From: Cordia subcordata
Lineage: Eukaryota > Streptophyta > Magnoliopsida > Boraginales > Cordiaceae
Length of the DNA stretch: 64,000 nt
Assembly (NCBI GenBank): GCA_028554755.1
Contig: JAPTOF010000016.1
Span: forward strand, 1,624,501 to 1,688,500
Direction of reading: 5' to 3'
The notes under the pieces were generated by a model. It did not search any database, was not told the origin of the DNA, and saw nothing but the letters and a program-made list of their open reading frames with translations. The position numbers were made by a program, and so were the translations under genes. Positions 12,901 through 25,100 of this stretch are shown here, piece after piece; position 1 is the first letter of the stretch; every line of letters starts with the position of its first letter.

Positions 12901-14187
12901 AACTATAGAGCCCACCCAAAAAATGTGCAACTGCAATGACACACATTGGTGGGAACTATAATGATTATGTGTATGGTACATAAGTTAGTCTTTTACGCTT
13001 ACAGAGTAACTCATTTAACCATCTCAGCCTAGTTGATAAATGCTAGTCTATGTTGCGGAACAGGGGCGAGACAGAACTCATCAAACGAAATTGCAAACTC
13101 CATTCTACATCATCAACCGCTACTTGCTTCGAGTTACTGATAGCTCAAGATATTACAAGTTACATTTTCTTCAAACACTTTTGTCTGTTCTTTTTATTTT
13201 AACCCACCCCCAACTCAATCCCCGCCCATTACCTCTCTGGCGAGTAGGCTCAACCACTCACTAATCCCACATTTTCTTTGAACATAATTTAAATAATAAC
13301 ACAAAATGATTAAATGGTTTTTAAGCAATCTAGCCTCTGCTTTCCATTAAAAGAGAAAAAAAAAAAAAAACTGTGATACGCCAATACTTGGATTGGCCTT
13401 TTTTTTTTCCGTGAAATAACACTTCTTTTCCTGGAAAAATTACACCTTTTTTTTATTTCAACTTTCCAAAAACTACTTTTTATAAGTCATAGAAGGAAAA
13501 AAAAAAAACACTTCTGACAAAGTCAATTCAAATAAGGGTCTGTTTGAATTAGTTTTTTTTAAAAGCATTTTTTTAATAGTTTTTGAAAAACGATTTTTTT
13601 AAGATGCTGAAAATTTTAGCTTCTAAAAAAAGGTGTATTTTTGAACTTTTTTTTTCAGAATTTTAGCTTTTTTAGAAATTAAATCAAATAGTTATTTCAA
13701 ATGTAATTTTTTTTCAAAAAAAATACTTTTTCCTAAAAAAAAAAACCAAGAGCCAATTCAAACAGGCCTTAAGCCCTTATTAAGCTAATGACACTTCTAG
13801 TAATAACTTAAATTAACCATTTTGAATTAACTGCAATGTTCTCCAACAAGGGTCTAGGCTCGAGAGCGTGACAAAAACAATACCCATTTTTCTCAAGAAT
13901 GCAAAAGTTCAATAAGGTACCTGAGAAGGAGGAGATCTTTCGAACTCGTAACGAATCTCGTTTCGGAGAAGCCTAAGAATGTTACCTTCAAATGCTTCCT
14001 TTCTCATTTCTGCTATATAATTTCTCCTCGGCATATAACAATAACAACAATAATTGTTGCTGTTAATGATTTTGCTGTTGGTGTTCATCATATTCATGGG
14101 TTTGCTTTTGTTGGGTTGTTGAAGAAGATGAACAAGAGTTGGTGTTGATGATCTTCTCTGTAAAGCTCGCATTAATCCATGAGCCAT
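9931..14187 (-). CDS. Mitochondrial glycoprotein family protein (MAM33/p32-like), 3 exons
   Basis: Exons, in gene order: 14187-13921, 11827-11499 and 10093-9931. They join in frame to give 252 aa. All junctions are GT-AG, and the second junction splits a Lys codon. Exon 1 encodes a basic Ser/Thr-containing N-terminus consistent with a mitochondrial targeting peptide, then the start of the domain. Exons 2-3 encode the MAM33 fold: an acidic beta-rich core around [14 protein letters not shown], a YMGPGF segment, then a C-terminal helix with [16 protein letters not shown] and [13 protein letters not shown]. This family forms doughnut-shaped acidic trimers in the mitochondrial matrix. Plant members support respiratory-complex biogenesis and defence. 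The start is the first in-frame ATG. Intron 1 (13920-11828) carries a MITE at 13536-13769. Intron 2 (11498-10094) holds nothing notable. Confidence 0.92.
13536..13769. mobile_element. MITE of the GGGCCTGTTTGG family, inside a MAM33 intron
   Basis: The left end GGGTCTGTTTGAATTAG pairs with CCAATTCAAACAGGCC at the right. TAA occurs at 13533-13535 and again at 13770-13772. About 234 bp, in the first intron of the MAM33-like gene. Confidence 0.8.
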
Positions 14188-14330
14188 TTGTGGAGATTTT
14201 TTTTTTTTTTCTCTCTCTTTTTTAATTTCTTTGCTTCACTTGAAGTGAGAATGAGAGGGGTTTTATCAAGGGTTTTGTAATTTGTGCTGTGAGATAAACG
14301 GGCTGGGTTAGATTGGGGGCCCGTTAATAT

Positions 14331-14400
14331 GGCCCAATAGATTTGACCAAAAAAATGGGCCAAGATATATGTTTTGAGTCTAGTTTCTTATTTAGGCCCA
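14331..14400 (-). promoter_or_regulatory. Cluster of three site II (TGGGCC) elements in the MAM33 promoter
   Basis: TGGGCC occurs on the + strand at 14356-14361 and as GGCCCA at 14331-14336 and 14395-14400, about 145-215 bp upstream of the MAM33 start codon. Site II elements (TGGGCY) are a known mark of nuclear genes for mitochondrial and ribosomal proteins and are bound by TCP factors. The clustering is seen directly; use by TCP factors is inferred. Confidence 0.65.
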
Positions 14401-15948
14401 TCTGGAACAAGTGATGGATCCATTTTTATTTTCTTTTTTACAAAAATGATAATTGTGATAGAAAATCTATCTGCTTAACTTATTTTTATTTTTAGGAAAT
14501 TAAAAGTTATTTTTCAGAAAACTAGAAAATATTTAGAAAACACTTTTTTCTGTTTCCAAAATGGTGCTTCTTTATCCCGTAAAGACAATAGCAAAAAACA
14601 CCGACAATACACGCACATACGGATAACACAGTGCATATAAAACTAAAGTACATTCAAATAATTTTCTTAATTTTAATTACTTGAAAATAGTTGTCACTTT
14701 TGTTAGCCAACATTTTTTGTTTTTTGAATTTACAAACTAAAAGTAAAACTACTGTCAAAAAATAAAATTTTTTGACATATTGTTCAAACCAAAAGTCTCT
14801 TTTCCATCGTTGATTGGTCTGCCATCAATGACCATGAAAATGATTTTAAAAAAAAAAAAAAAAGAGTGTCCTTTGGTGAGTATAATTGGCTTCCTAATAA
14901 AATTTTCACCTGGAAAAAAACTTTGACAAAAAGGAGAATGATACACAAACAAAAAAGATGTTTCAAACTCACTCATGAAATATTGGAAGTTTATTATGTA
15001 AATCACAAATTAAACAGAGATTTTGTATCACGAGTTAAATGGAGATTTTATCTGTCATTAAATTCAAATAAACTAATATAATTAACTTAAAAAGGATTAA
15101 TAATTATATTTTACTGCATTATGATATCACGTGTTGGTATCACAAGTTACGTGTCTGCAATGAAAAGATTTATGATATGATGATTAAAGTAGACAAAGAA
15201 TTGAGACTGATAAAACACGAGTACCATTATTGAGCTGCTGAAAATGGGTCACCATATGCTTGTTATCAAGCCCCACAAGATGATTTTTTGTGACATCTCT
15301 TTATAGTAAAATGCTTCGGTAATCTAATCTCATTCCCAGAAATGACTCCAAATAATTAACGGTTTTTAAAGTTAATCCAAAAGTTTTGATGCTATGTATA
15401 TTTTGTAGATACTACTAATATACTTCTGTAAAATACTATGTTTAAAACATTCAATCGAGGTAAAATTATGGCAAGAACCAAATGGTCTAAGTTCATCTAA
15501 CAGGGACCGACATATTTCCTCGTATTAATTTAAAATTACATTTCTGTTAGTTATATGTAATCTGTAATTCGTGTTTGACTTTTCTTGAAGAGAAAGAAAA
15601 TTATTTCTCGCATATTTACGTGATGACCCATTTTTACAAGTCACCTACCAAGTTGGATCTTATCTGTCCAAGTGGTGCAGGCACATGGGTTACACGTCTA
15701 TCTAGGTCAATTCATTCGTTCAAGTTTCAAGTGGTGCAAGCATTGTTTTGGATTACACCTCCATCAAGTTCAAAATCCACCTGTCCAAGTAATGTAAGCA
15801 TTGATCTCGGGTTATACGTGAGGAGGGTGTGGAATATACAAAAATCACAAGTTTCATGTGTGTCATATAAGTTCTCGGGCCATTGAACCAATTAAATTTT
15901 GAGATTGAACCTCATAAATTTTTAATATATATTATCTGAATAATGTTA

Positions 15949-16345
15949 GAGGGAGTTTAGTTTTGCTTACAGTTAAAGAAAACTTACATGTTCGATAAAA
16001 TTTGCTTATAAGTAGGTTAAAAAAAAAAGTAAAAGCAACACCCCTTATTTCTTTTTACTTGCCTATGAGAAAGGTGGTTTAATTAAATAAAAAGACAGCT
16101 CTACCTTTTAGAGAAAACAAAAAACCAACATTCTCTTATTTTAATGAAAAGTTCTTTTTAGTCATTTTGACAAACACCACTACTTATAGGCATATATTTA
16201 TTGCATACGTCAACAACTTATGAACACATCTTATCAAAATACTTTTTTTCTTATCTCTCATTTCTATAAGCATCAAAAGCTACTTATAAACATTAATTGC
16301 TTATAAACAACTTAAACAAAAGGGCAAAAAAAGCCAAACACCCTC
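15949..16345. mobile_element. MITE of the GAGGGTGTTTGGC family, long variant
   Basis: About 397 bp. The left end GAGGGAGTTTAGTTTTGCTTA pairs with the right end GCCAAACACCCTC. The flanks are TTA on the left and TTG on the right, a 3-bp duplication with one mismatch. It is longer than its 108-126-bp relatives at 29093 and 38145. Confidence 0.65.
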
Positions 16346-16798
16346 TTGCATATTCTTTATACTTTAAAAAGTACCTTATAAAATAAAATTTAATATTTGA
16401 AATTCACCTAACGAAATAAATCATCACAGAATGAAATAAAACATTATCATACTAATCATCTCATTCTCTTAGAATAAGCATGTTATTTAGAGGTCATCAT
16501 ACCATAATCCAATCAAAATCCCATTTATTCCACAGAAGAATCGCACGTACTTCCATTACATCTCATAATGAGCATGCGTTATTTTTCTCCCCACAAGAAT
16601 ATTTTTCAAAATTTTAAAAGATCTACATCACACAGCTCAGAGTCCAACAAGTCTCAGCCACCCAATTGATTTATGTGGCCGAGCGAAGATAGTCTTGTAA
16701 CATTATAGTATTTTTTAATAAATTTATATATTTTTAGTACAATTATTATATTTCGTTTATGACATTTAAATAAATTGATTTTGTATATGATCAAATAT

Positions 16799-17250
16799 TG
16801 TTAATATAATAAATAAATATGTCAATATTTTTTTTTACAAACTTGAACTTTTAGATAAAGCGGTTATTGCATTATAGTATTAGAAAGTAAAAATCGAAAA
16901 ATCTCATGTTCAAGACTCACCACCATGCATTCAAGACCCAAAACATATAGCATACCTCATGTTCTCTCTTCAAGCAATCAAAACACATCACGTCCCGCAT
17001 GTTCTCTCTACAAGCAATCCTATATCTAAGTGAGGATGCGCGTTAATATAATAAATAAATAATACCGACATAAAAGTAATCAAGCCTCTATATGAGAGCG
17101 TGCGTTATTACAATGAATAAAGAATGCCTCCACATAGGCAATCATGACTGTACCTGTTAATAAAATAAATAAATAATGCTTGTACAAAAAAAAAGTATTA
17201 ATACAATAAATAAATATAAAAATATTCTCTTTATAAATTTAAACATAATA
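16799..17250. mobile_element. TRIM-like remnant
   Basis: TGTTAATATAATAAATAAAT at 16799 and the related TATTAATACAATAAATAAAT near 17197 resemble the short terminal repeats of the better element at 29686. The internal part holds several TTAATA-AATAAATAA fragments. No intact primer binding site remains. Borders are approximate. Confidence 0.35.
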
Positions 17251-17507
17251 ATTCCAATACATATTAATGTAGTCCTGGATTCTATATAAGCCACTGTGGT
17301 CCGCCAAAACGTAGACGTCGTGGCACCCCTGTGCCGCCGTAGAATTATTCTCAATTTTCTCCTGAAAGTCCCACCCAACCAACTTATCTGAATTTCAAAA
17401 CTCGAATATTAGTTAAAACCATTCTTTAATTTCCTCCATGCATTAATTATATTCTTGAATTTGTGCTACATAATTTGAAGCTGCACCTTAAAGGGTGTGT
17501 CAAAGCA

Positions 17508-19662
17508 ATGTTATTATGCAGGAAAATAGAAGTGAATAATGGAGGTTTATCAGTGCCAGTGTACCTTAATGTCTATGATCTAACCTCCATTAATGGCTAT
17601 GCTTACTGGTTTGGCCTCGGGGTCTACCATTCTGGTGTGCAAGGTCAGTGCTTAATCTTGCTTGGTTCTCAAGCTGGCTGATTCTTGAATTTTTATTCCG
17701 GTGAATCTTTTTTTTAGTGCTCTAGCAAAATCAGATCTGTTCTTGAAGTGTATATTAGTTTGAAGAAGGTAGAATCAAGTCTGAGACACGAAAAAACCGA
17801 ACTAAACTAAGTCTTATCCCACTATGTCCGAAGAAACGGAAGTAACATAATTTATATTTTTTACTGTAGTTCGTTCCCTGATAGTAGGTGGCCTAGTTCT
17901 AACGTAATTAAGAGTTGTGTCTTGGTAGACTTAGGATGGTTTATCCCTTAAGGATTTCTCTTTTATGTTTACAAATAAGATCTTAATCAGTGTGCAAGAT
18001 CAAGAGACACCATGGTTAGAGTGTAGAGAATGATTAGAGTTAGAGCGAGAGAATATGTCTTGTTTTTAATATTGACGTTGTTCAATAATATTGCCCTGTT
18101 TGCCTGTGGTAGGTAGGCTAACGCAGGACCACGTAATTGCGTGTATTGAATTTCTCATTTATTTGTCTTGTTTTACACCCTGTTTGATCTCAACAATCAC
18201 AGTGGCTATATTTTATTTCATTATGTCAAATCATGATTTTTACAAAGGTGAATGAGTGGGTGAGTTTTCTGAATCAGTAATCTGCGATGTAAAACTGTGA
18301 TTAAATCTACTTAGAATATTCATAAAGAATTAGCAATCGAATGATGTTTTTTCATGGTGAAATGGACACAGTACATGATGTTGAGTATGCATATGGAGCT
18401 CATGAGCATCCAACAACTGGGATTTTTGAGGGGGAACCGAAACAATGTGAAGGATTTACGTTCAGGGAGTCGATTTTGATCGGGCAGACAGAGATGACGC
18501 CTGGGGACGTGAAGAGACTGTTGGAGGAGCTTTCTGAAAAATATAAAGGGAATGCATATAATCTCATGTCCAAGAACTGCAACCATTTCTGCAATGATGC
18601 GTGTATTAGGCTTACTGGGAATCCTATCCCCAGTTGGGTTAATCGGCTTGCTCGGATCGGTAAGCACCTGCTTCATAAATCGCTTCATCTTTGTCTATAG
18701 TCTGCATGTCTACACTTGTAAAGCAAATGTCATAATGATAGATAAATGTCATCAATGCGAAAATTGATTTCTCAGAGGTACAAATCGTTGCATCAAGATG
18801 CCTGCTGTGGCTAGTTTATATCACCTTGCCACAACACTAGTGCTTGATATAGTAGTATTAGGCTTACTGAGAATCCTATCCTCAGTTGGGTTAATTGGCT
18901 TGCTAGGATCATTAGATGCCTGCTTTCATAAATCACTTTATCTTTGTCTATAATCTGTGTCTAGACTTGTAAAGCGAATGTCATAATGATAGAAATGTCG
19001 TCAATGCAAAAAAATGCATTTCTATGAGGTACAAATTGTTGCATCAAGATGCCTTCTGTAGCTAGTAATCACTTTTCTGCAATGCTAATGCTTGATATAG
19101 CAGTATTAGGCTTACTGAGAATCATATCCCCAGTTGGGTCAATGGACTTGCTTGGATCCGTAAGCGCCTGCATCATAAATCACTTTATCTTTGTCTATAG
19201 TCTGTGTGTCTAGACTAGTAAAGCAAATGTCATAATGATAGGAATGTCATTGTGCCAAAAAATGCATTTCTCAGAGGTACAAATTGTTGCATCAGGATAC
19301 CTGCTGGCTGCTGTAGATAGTTTATATCACTTTGCCATAATGCTAAGTGTTGATATAGTAGTGGCTGTAGGCTCAAAAAGCTGTCCCTAAAACATTGTCT
19401 TCTTTCTTCTGTAGGTTTGTTCTGCAACTGCATTGTTCCGGCGAGTTTAAATTCAACCAAAATTCTTCATCACAGAGTCGAGGAAAAGATCTGCAAGGGA
19501 GAGGAAGAGAAACTCAGAAGTAGGTCGAGTGAATACACTACAGGTTCCAATTCTTCCTCATCTTCACGGTCTTCACCTCTTGCTATGACAAGAAGTAGAA
19601 GCAGAAGCAGAAGCTCTCCACCCCCTTCTACACCTTTAGTTCTTGATTCTTCTGCAATATAG
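17508..19662 (+). CDS. PPPDE/DeSI-like thiol (de-SUMOylating-type) isopeptidase, 3 exons
   Basis: Exons 17508-17643, 18372-18659 and 19415-19662 join in frame to 223 aa, with GT-AG introns. The PPPDE domain runs from about residue 17 to 145. The two catalytic positions of this circularly permuted thiol protease fold are present: His41 in GVYHSGV and Cys115 in KNCNHFC. Family members cleave SUMO or ubiquitin isopeptide bonds; plant deSI-like proteins of this type are poorly characterised, so the substrate is unknown. The C-terminal tail (residues 171-223) is Ser/Arg-rich and probably disordered. The start at 17508 (MLLCRK) was chosen because it is the first true ATG and family members begin the same way. 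Intron 2 is unusual: it contains two further diverged copies of the end of exon 2. Confidence 0.93.
18604..19361 (+). repeat. Tandem triplication (about 250 bp unit) covering the end of exon 2 and part of intron 2
   Basis: Units begin at TATTAGGCTTACTG: 18604, 18856 and 19104. The first unit starts in the coding part of exon 2 and carries the real 5' splice site. The next two lie in intron 2 and repeat the exon end, the donor region and the following intron sequence. Periods are 252, 248 and about 258 bp. Unit 2 has lost the donor (GGATCATTAG). Unit 3 keeps a GTAAGC donor at 19160. Confidence 0.9.
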
Positions 19663-22115
19663 GCTTCTTAGGATCAGTTTGCAAATATGTCTTACTTCTG
19701 TGTTTACCACTGAACCTGTTAAATCATCTTATAAATGCTAACAGCATCTCAGGAACTATTGCAGAAATGTTAACGCGATGCTTTCGATTGATGGAGATAA
19801 CAATACACCTCAAAAGTTTTTCTACCTAAGCCCATTTTTGCATTACATCATAACTGACTCAATCTACTAAGATTAGACTTGATTTTGTTTAGTTTTAGTA
19901 TGTATCCGTTATGGACCAAAAAGATTTTCCATACCATCTTTTAGATGATTGGCATTTCTTGCCCCATTGTAGAGGAGAAGGTGATGGTTGGGAACAAATT
20001 CACCGCTTACATCTCTATCCTCATAAATGCTTTTCATGTATTAATAGCTCAAACTGAACCAATATCTCTAGAAGCAATACAATAAAGTGAGTCATACTGC
20101 AAACAAAATAGACTCAAGAATGTGTAGTAGGCATTTCAACATTGAGTGGCCATTCCAAGTCTGCTTTACTTTTCAGAGGGGTACAAGAACAGATTGAGAT
20201 AGAAAATCTTTGAGATCTGTGAACTTGGAAGATTAGACAAACACTTAGATGTCTCGCAATTTGGTAGCGAACAAGGCCCGTTTTAGAAAATTTGTAACAG
20301 GTTAAAAAATTAATGACACATGACAACAACGATAACATTAGTGACACGTCACACCACTCTTTTTTTTTTTTTTGTGACAACAAAAATTCAGATGACAAAG
20401 TCCAACCACGAATTGGCAAATCTTAAGTGCACAATACGTTCCTTATACTAAGCACTAAATAAGTAGAGAGTACTAATCCAGAGCAGGGGCACTACAAGCA
20501 TTTGAAAGTCTTTCGCTGCATATAGTGTCCAGTCAGGGACTTTTGCCTTTATTCGGTCGTAGAATCTGGACTTTCAGGCAACAATTAGGTTAAGCCTGAG
20601 GAATATGATCCTGCTAAAAAGTAAACATCTCCCCGCTGCTTTTTGTCACACCATGATGACACTTTTTTCTTAATTTACCAACTACTGTGTTCTTTCTCTG
20701 CCAACTTTTTTTGTAAAGTGAGAGCAATTGCTGAAAAAGGGACCACACACTAATCCATCAAGCATAGCATCTTCAGCCATCACTATTACTGTAACTGGTG
20801 GGGCAACAATCTTGTCCTTATAAGAATAATACATGCCAGATGCAGTTAAACTAAAACGAGTACTTTGATATTGAAATTTGAAAGAGTCTAGTCTCCATAA
20901 AACATTGAAGTAGCCCGAGGTCAAGATGTTAATAGCAATGTAATGATAATAAAGATGTTCATTACATTGTGATAATTTCAAAAAAAAAAAAAGGAAAAAA
21001 AAAGATGCTAATGATTAGTATTTAATTACTACATTGGTTCATTTTCTTTCTTTTTTTTTTAAATAACTTTTGAGTTAGGATATTTTCAAACCGCATTAGA
21101 TAACAAACTATCCCCATCATGTTGAGAGCTATGAAGGGAAAGCTCCTTCAACAAGTGCGCTTCTTACGTTAGTTCACTTTGCTAATAAGATTTTCTTTTT
21201 TTCTTTTTCATTTACTCCCAACAAGACAAAGATGCCCTTATGCCTTACAGCCTTTTTGGATTGGAGGGAATGGAGGGAAGGGAATTGTAATGGATGGATT
21301 AAGAAAATCTTCCCTCTATTTGGCTTGGAAGTTTTAGGAGGGGAGTGGAATGGAGGGAATTAACCTTATCCCCTTAAATCTTTTATTTTCAATCCTTTCA
21401 AATTAGGATAAAATAGAGAAAAATGATTCTTAAAATCCTTTATTTTCAATATTTTACATTTATAATTTATCCCTTTTACCATTTCCTTTTTACCCAAACA
21501 CAAAATACTCATAATTCTTTATTTTTATTTCCCTCAAAAAAATAACTCAATCCAAACATGAATTACTCATTTCTTCTCTTTTTCTTTATAATCCTTTCTG
21601 CTTTTTCCTTCATTAAATTTCTCCTCCTTAATCTGAACAGGGTGTTAATGAATCCTCTATAACAGGGGAAAAGGGGGGAAAGAAAAACCCTTAATAAATA
21701 CTTGGCATGGTAAAAGTCATTGGGGAATTTTGATAAATTTATTCAAGGGGAACTTTGAGATTATGCAATACGAAATAAAGGGAAAATGACATTCCCCCGT
21801 TTCGAAAACACTCAACTAGTAAAAATTCGTTCTGACCTCCTGAGAAAATTTCATAGTAGATTGGAGAGAGTAAAAATAGTATACGTGATTTACGCGATCA
21901 TTTATTCAAATTATATAATCATAATTGTATTATCACAATAACTATCATTGGTTTCTCTCGTAACCGCAATGCGAGTATACTCTCTTTCCAAATTAGAAGA
22001 TTAAGTTTGGGCCAATCTGCGATAAGACACTCAGAATGGTGCATCAAGAGGAACAATAATTACACATGAATAGTTTTGATGGGAGAAACAAAAAATACAG
22101 AAAATATCTTAGCAA
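19663..22115. other. Intergenic region between convergent DeSI-like and NUP96 genes
   Basis: No gene supported. The first few hundred bases are probably the DeSI 3' UTR. A Tourist-like insertion is suggested at about 21248-21646. Short frames at 20114-20419 and 20682-20981 show no recognisable protein. Confidence 0.5.
21248..21646. mobile_element. Possible MITE (TTGGATTGGAGGGAATGGAGGG type)
   Basis: The left side, CCTTTTTGGATTGGAGGGAA, is a sequence type seen in abundant plant MITEs. The right side CTCCTTAATCTGAACAGGGT is a loose inverted partner. A purine-rich left half faces a pyrimidine-rich right half. No exact target duplication was found. Confidence 0.45.
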
Positions 22116-25100
22116 TCATAGAAATGGCTGGGAGGCTGTCTCTGAAAGATAACATGTAAAAAGTGACACAGCGTCCTGCAGATGGCATGAGCGGAGGTCT
22201 TCAGGTATAGGTGCCCTGAATACCGTGTCGAAGCAGCTTAACTGAACCTCCATTGTCAAATCCTCACCGCTACTGGATAAGAGCAAGTTGCAGATCTCCT
22301 CTGCCATCTTCGAATACACAACTCTGAGACATTAACGATATTGGATGAATATACTAGTTCTAACAAGAGAGTCGGCAACTAAAATTTGATGAAACTACTC
22401 TTTATTCTTGGTGATGGAAAAGGGTGAGAATGATGAGATGATCTAATGGTCCCTATAGAACATGATGTAGAGGGTATTTGGCTTGCTTATTTGGGTGCTT
22501 ATAAACACCTAGCGAAAAGCATCTTTCCACATTCTTTTTACGGTTTCACGCTTATAAGTCCTCAATAAGCACTGCCAAACACCCTTGTAACCTCGTCCAT
22601 CCTCCCTTCATTGTAGGCTAATAAGAGATTAAGATTATAACTAGCCCCATTGAGACCATTTTCTGACTGACTATGGCCACTCATTAATGTTAAAGCAATG
22701 ATCAAACAAAAAATAAAATGCAGATACACTTATGACTTATCCCTACAAGCCCTCGCCGAAAGAAATATAAGCTGATTTTTACTATGATGATAGACATGCC
22801 ATGGGGGATCTTCAGTTATATAGCCCACTATAAGGCAACTGTCTGCTGTGGTGAGAACAGTCCAGTCACAGTTTGTTGGTTAATGGGACAAACAGGTAAG
22901 CAAGTGAGATCACGATGCCATGCAACAAGGGAGTAACATGCTGTTTTTCATGATCTTTTCATAAGATAATTATTTTATTTGATGACTTGTGTAGAATTTT
23001 CAGGCAAACAAGGTAGATTTAACTAAGGGATGGAAATTGGGAGCGAGACACAGATTAAAACATACAAGAAAAAAGAATTTTATAAATCTAAGAAGTGATT
23101 GTTGTTGCTGATTAAAAATGCCCCCCCACCCCTCAACAGAGACACACACACACAAACACAAAAGGCCCAATCCACCCACCCTACAACAAAAAGAAAGGAA
23201 GACCGGGAGCTAAAAAGTTGAGGTGAAGATTCATAATTGCATAGAAAGTTTGGAACTGCTTATACCTCGCATTGACTGGTAACTTGCTCCCCCAAACTGC
23301 CAAAGACTCATTTAAACGGCTAATGAAGTCTGTGCATGCATCATTCTTGTTCACAAGATTATCCTGCCATAAATAATGTGCTTATAAGCAGTCAATTATG
23401 AATATTGAAGAATGAATAGAAAAATTACTTATTTTTAAACAAGTATTCTTCCACTTTCTTGTAACACAAAAGCCATTAGGTAACTAAACTTACAAGGAAA
23501 ACATTGTTTTCTTTTAACCAAGCCGAGTACATACTTTAGATCCGCAAGTTACTTCACCTGACTGACTACATATTTCCTCTCATAATCTATTAAAAGTTCA
23601 GAACATTCAGTTTCTAACTGATGTTCACCAAATTTATCCAGCATTATTAGGTCACCGATCCAGCCATGTGAATATATGGGTGGAATTCTTTCTTTTCTAT
23701 CTCTTTCTTCTCAAGAAATGAAATTAAATTTCGCGGTTGCTTCTCTCGAGTAATATTTGACATACCATATTAAAAAGTAGAGGGGATGTAAAACAGTAGA
23801 GAAGCAGTGTCTCACAGGAAATGCGCATATCAAGAGTTCAAATGAAAAGGACAGACAGGCATGGAGTTCAGACTGTAAAGTTACTGATCTCTACAGGTAC
23901 TACATTCAACCCAAAGCACTACAATTAGAAAAGTTCTACATCAGCAAATTCAAGCATCTAACACAAATCATGCTGGTGAAAACTAAAGGGCCTACTTTAG
24001 GAAGAATATTCTTACCAATTCACTCATGGTATTGCTTTCTTCCTGCAATGAACTTCTCAAAGAGTAAAATGAAATATAAATTCCTGCTCCCAGGTCCCAA
24101 TTTTCGATTTCTGACTTGTGGTCTTCCATGGAAGTCACCAGCCTCCATATCTCTGAGTGTTTTGCTGCAAAATACAATGTTTAGACAATGAGAACAAAAG
24201 AAAACATAACATTCACCTGAATACTTTTCCATGAAGGAAAATTTTCAAATAAACTACTTATCAAGAGTACTCGTGATATTCCTATTATCTACTTATTTAT
24301 GTATTGTTCTTCGTACAACAGACGATATTGATTAAATTGATGATGCAAATCATCTCTATCACCACAAACTATCACTTTCTTGCCCCAGGGGATGTTCTCA
24401 GGATATATACTATACTTTGACGAGATTGAGAACATCAAATTTTCAAAAGAAAATGTTTCATGAATATCAAGCAATAGCCAACCATATGAATTAATGATAT
24501 ACAGAAAATCCACCAGTTAGTACATATACTTGCATCAGCCCTTTTACCTGACAAAAACAGAGAATGAGCAACCGTAGTCATGAAAATTGAGTGTGCTTTT
24601 TGCCAATTTGCACATTGCAGAAAGTGTTCGAGAGCCTTTGAGAGATCACCGTAGTAATTGAAATAGACTGCCTGCATAGACATACAAAGCAGAAGAATTA
24701 GGCCCTAATGATAACTATCAATTAGCAACTTCACCACATCGTTGTGACAAATGAATACTGACTGACCAGAGCTTCATGCAACCATGCTGAAGGGATGCCT
24801 AATTCCTCGATGAATTGCTGTTGTTTTTCCTCGGTAATCCAAATTTCACAATATTGGAAGAGGATCTCCCTTATAAGATTAGCTTGTAAATAGGGATAAT
24901 CTTCACGATAGGGCATGTGAAGCACAACATAGATGGCCCAATGGCATTGCCCTAGGCAAAGTAACTGGGAGACAAGCCCCATATCAACAAGATGAAGATC
25001 ATTTGAGCTGAATGTACCAACTGCTTCTAAAATCTCACGTTGATGCCAAATCATATGGTAATCAAGTGGGTCATTTGTTGAAGCAAAGGCAGTAAACATG

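Larger units (their letters stand above)
14401..17507. other. Intergenic region between divergent MAM33 and DeSI-like genes
   Basis: No gene supported. It contains degenerate direct repeats at 15655-15830 (variants of GTCCAAGTGGTGCA), a MITE at 15949-16345 and a TRIM-like remnant at about 16799-17250. The 103-aa frame at 15575-15886 is made of the repeats and matches nothing I recognise. Confidence 0.55.

Noticed and set aside
15575..15886. 103-aa frame
   Set aside because: Built from degenerate direct repeats with no recognisable domain or splice context.
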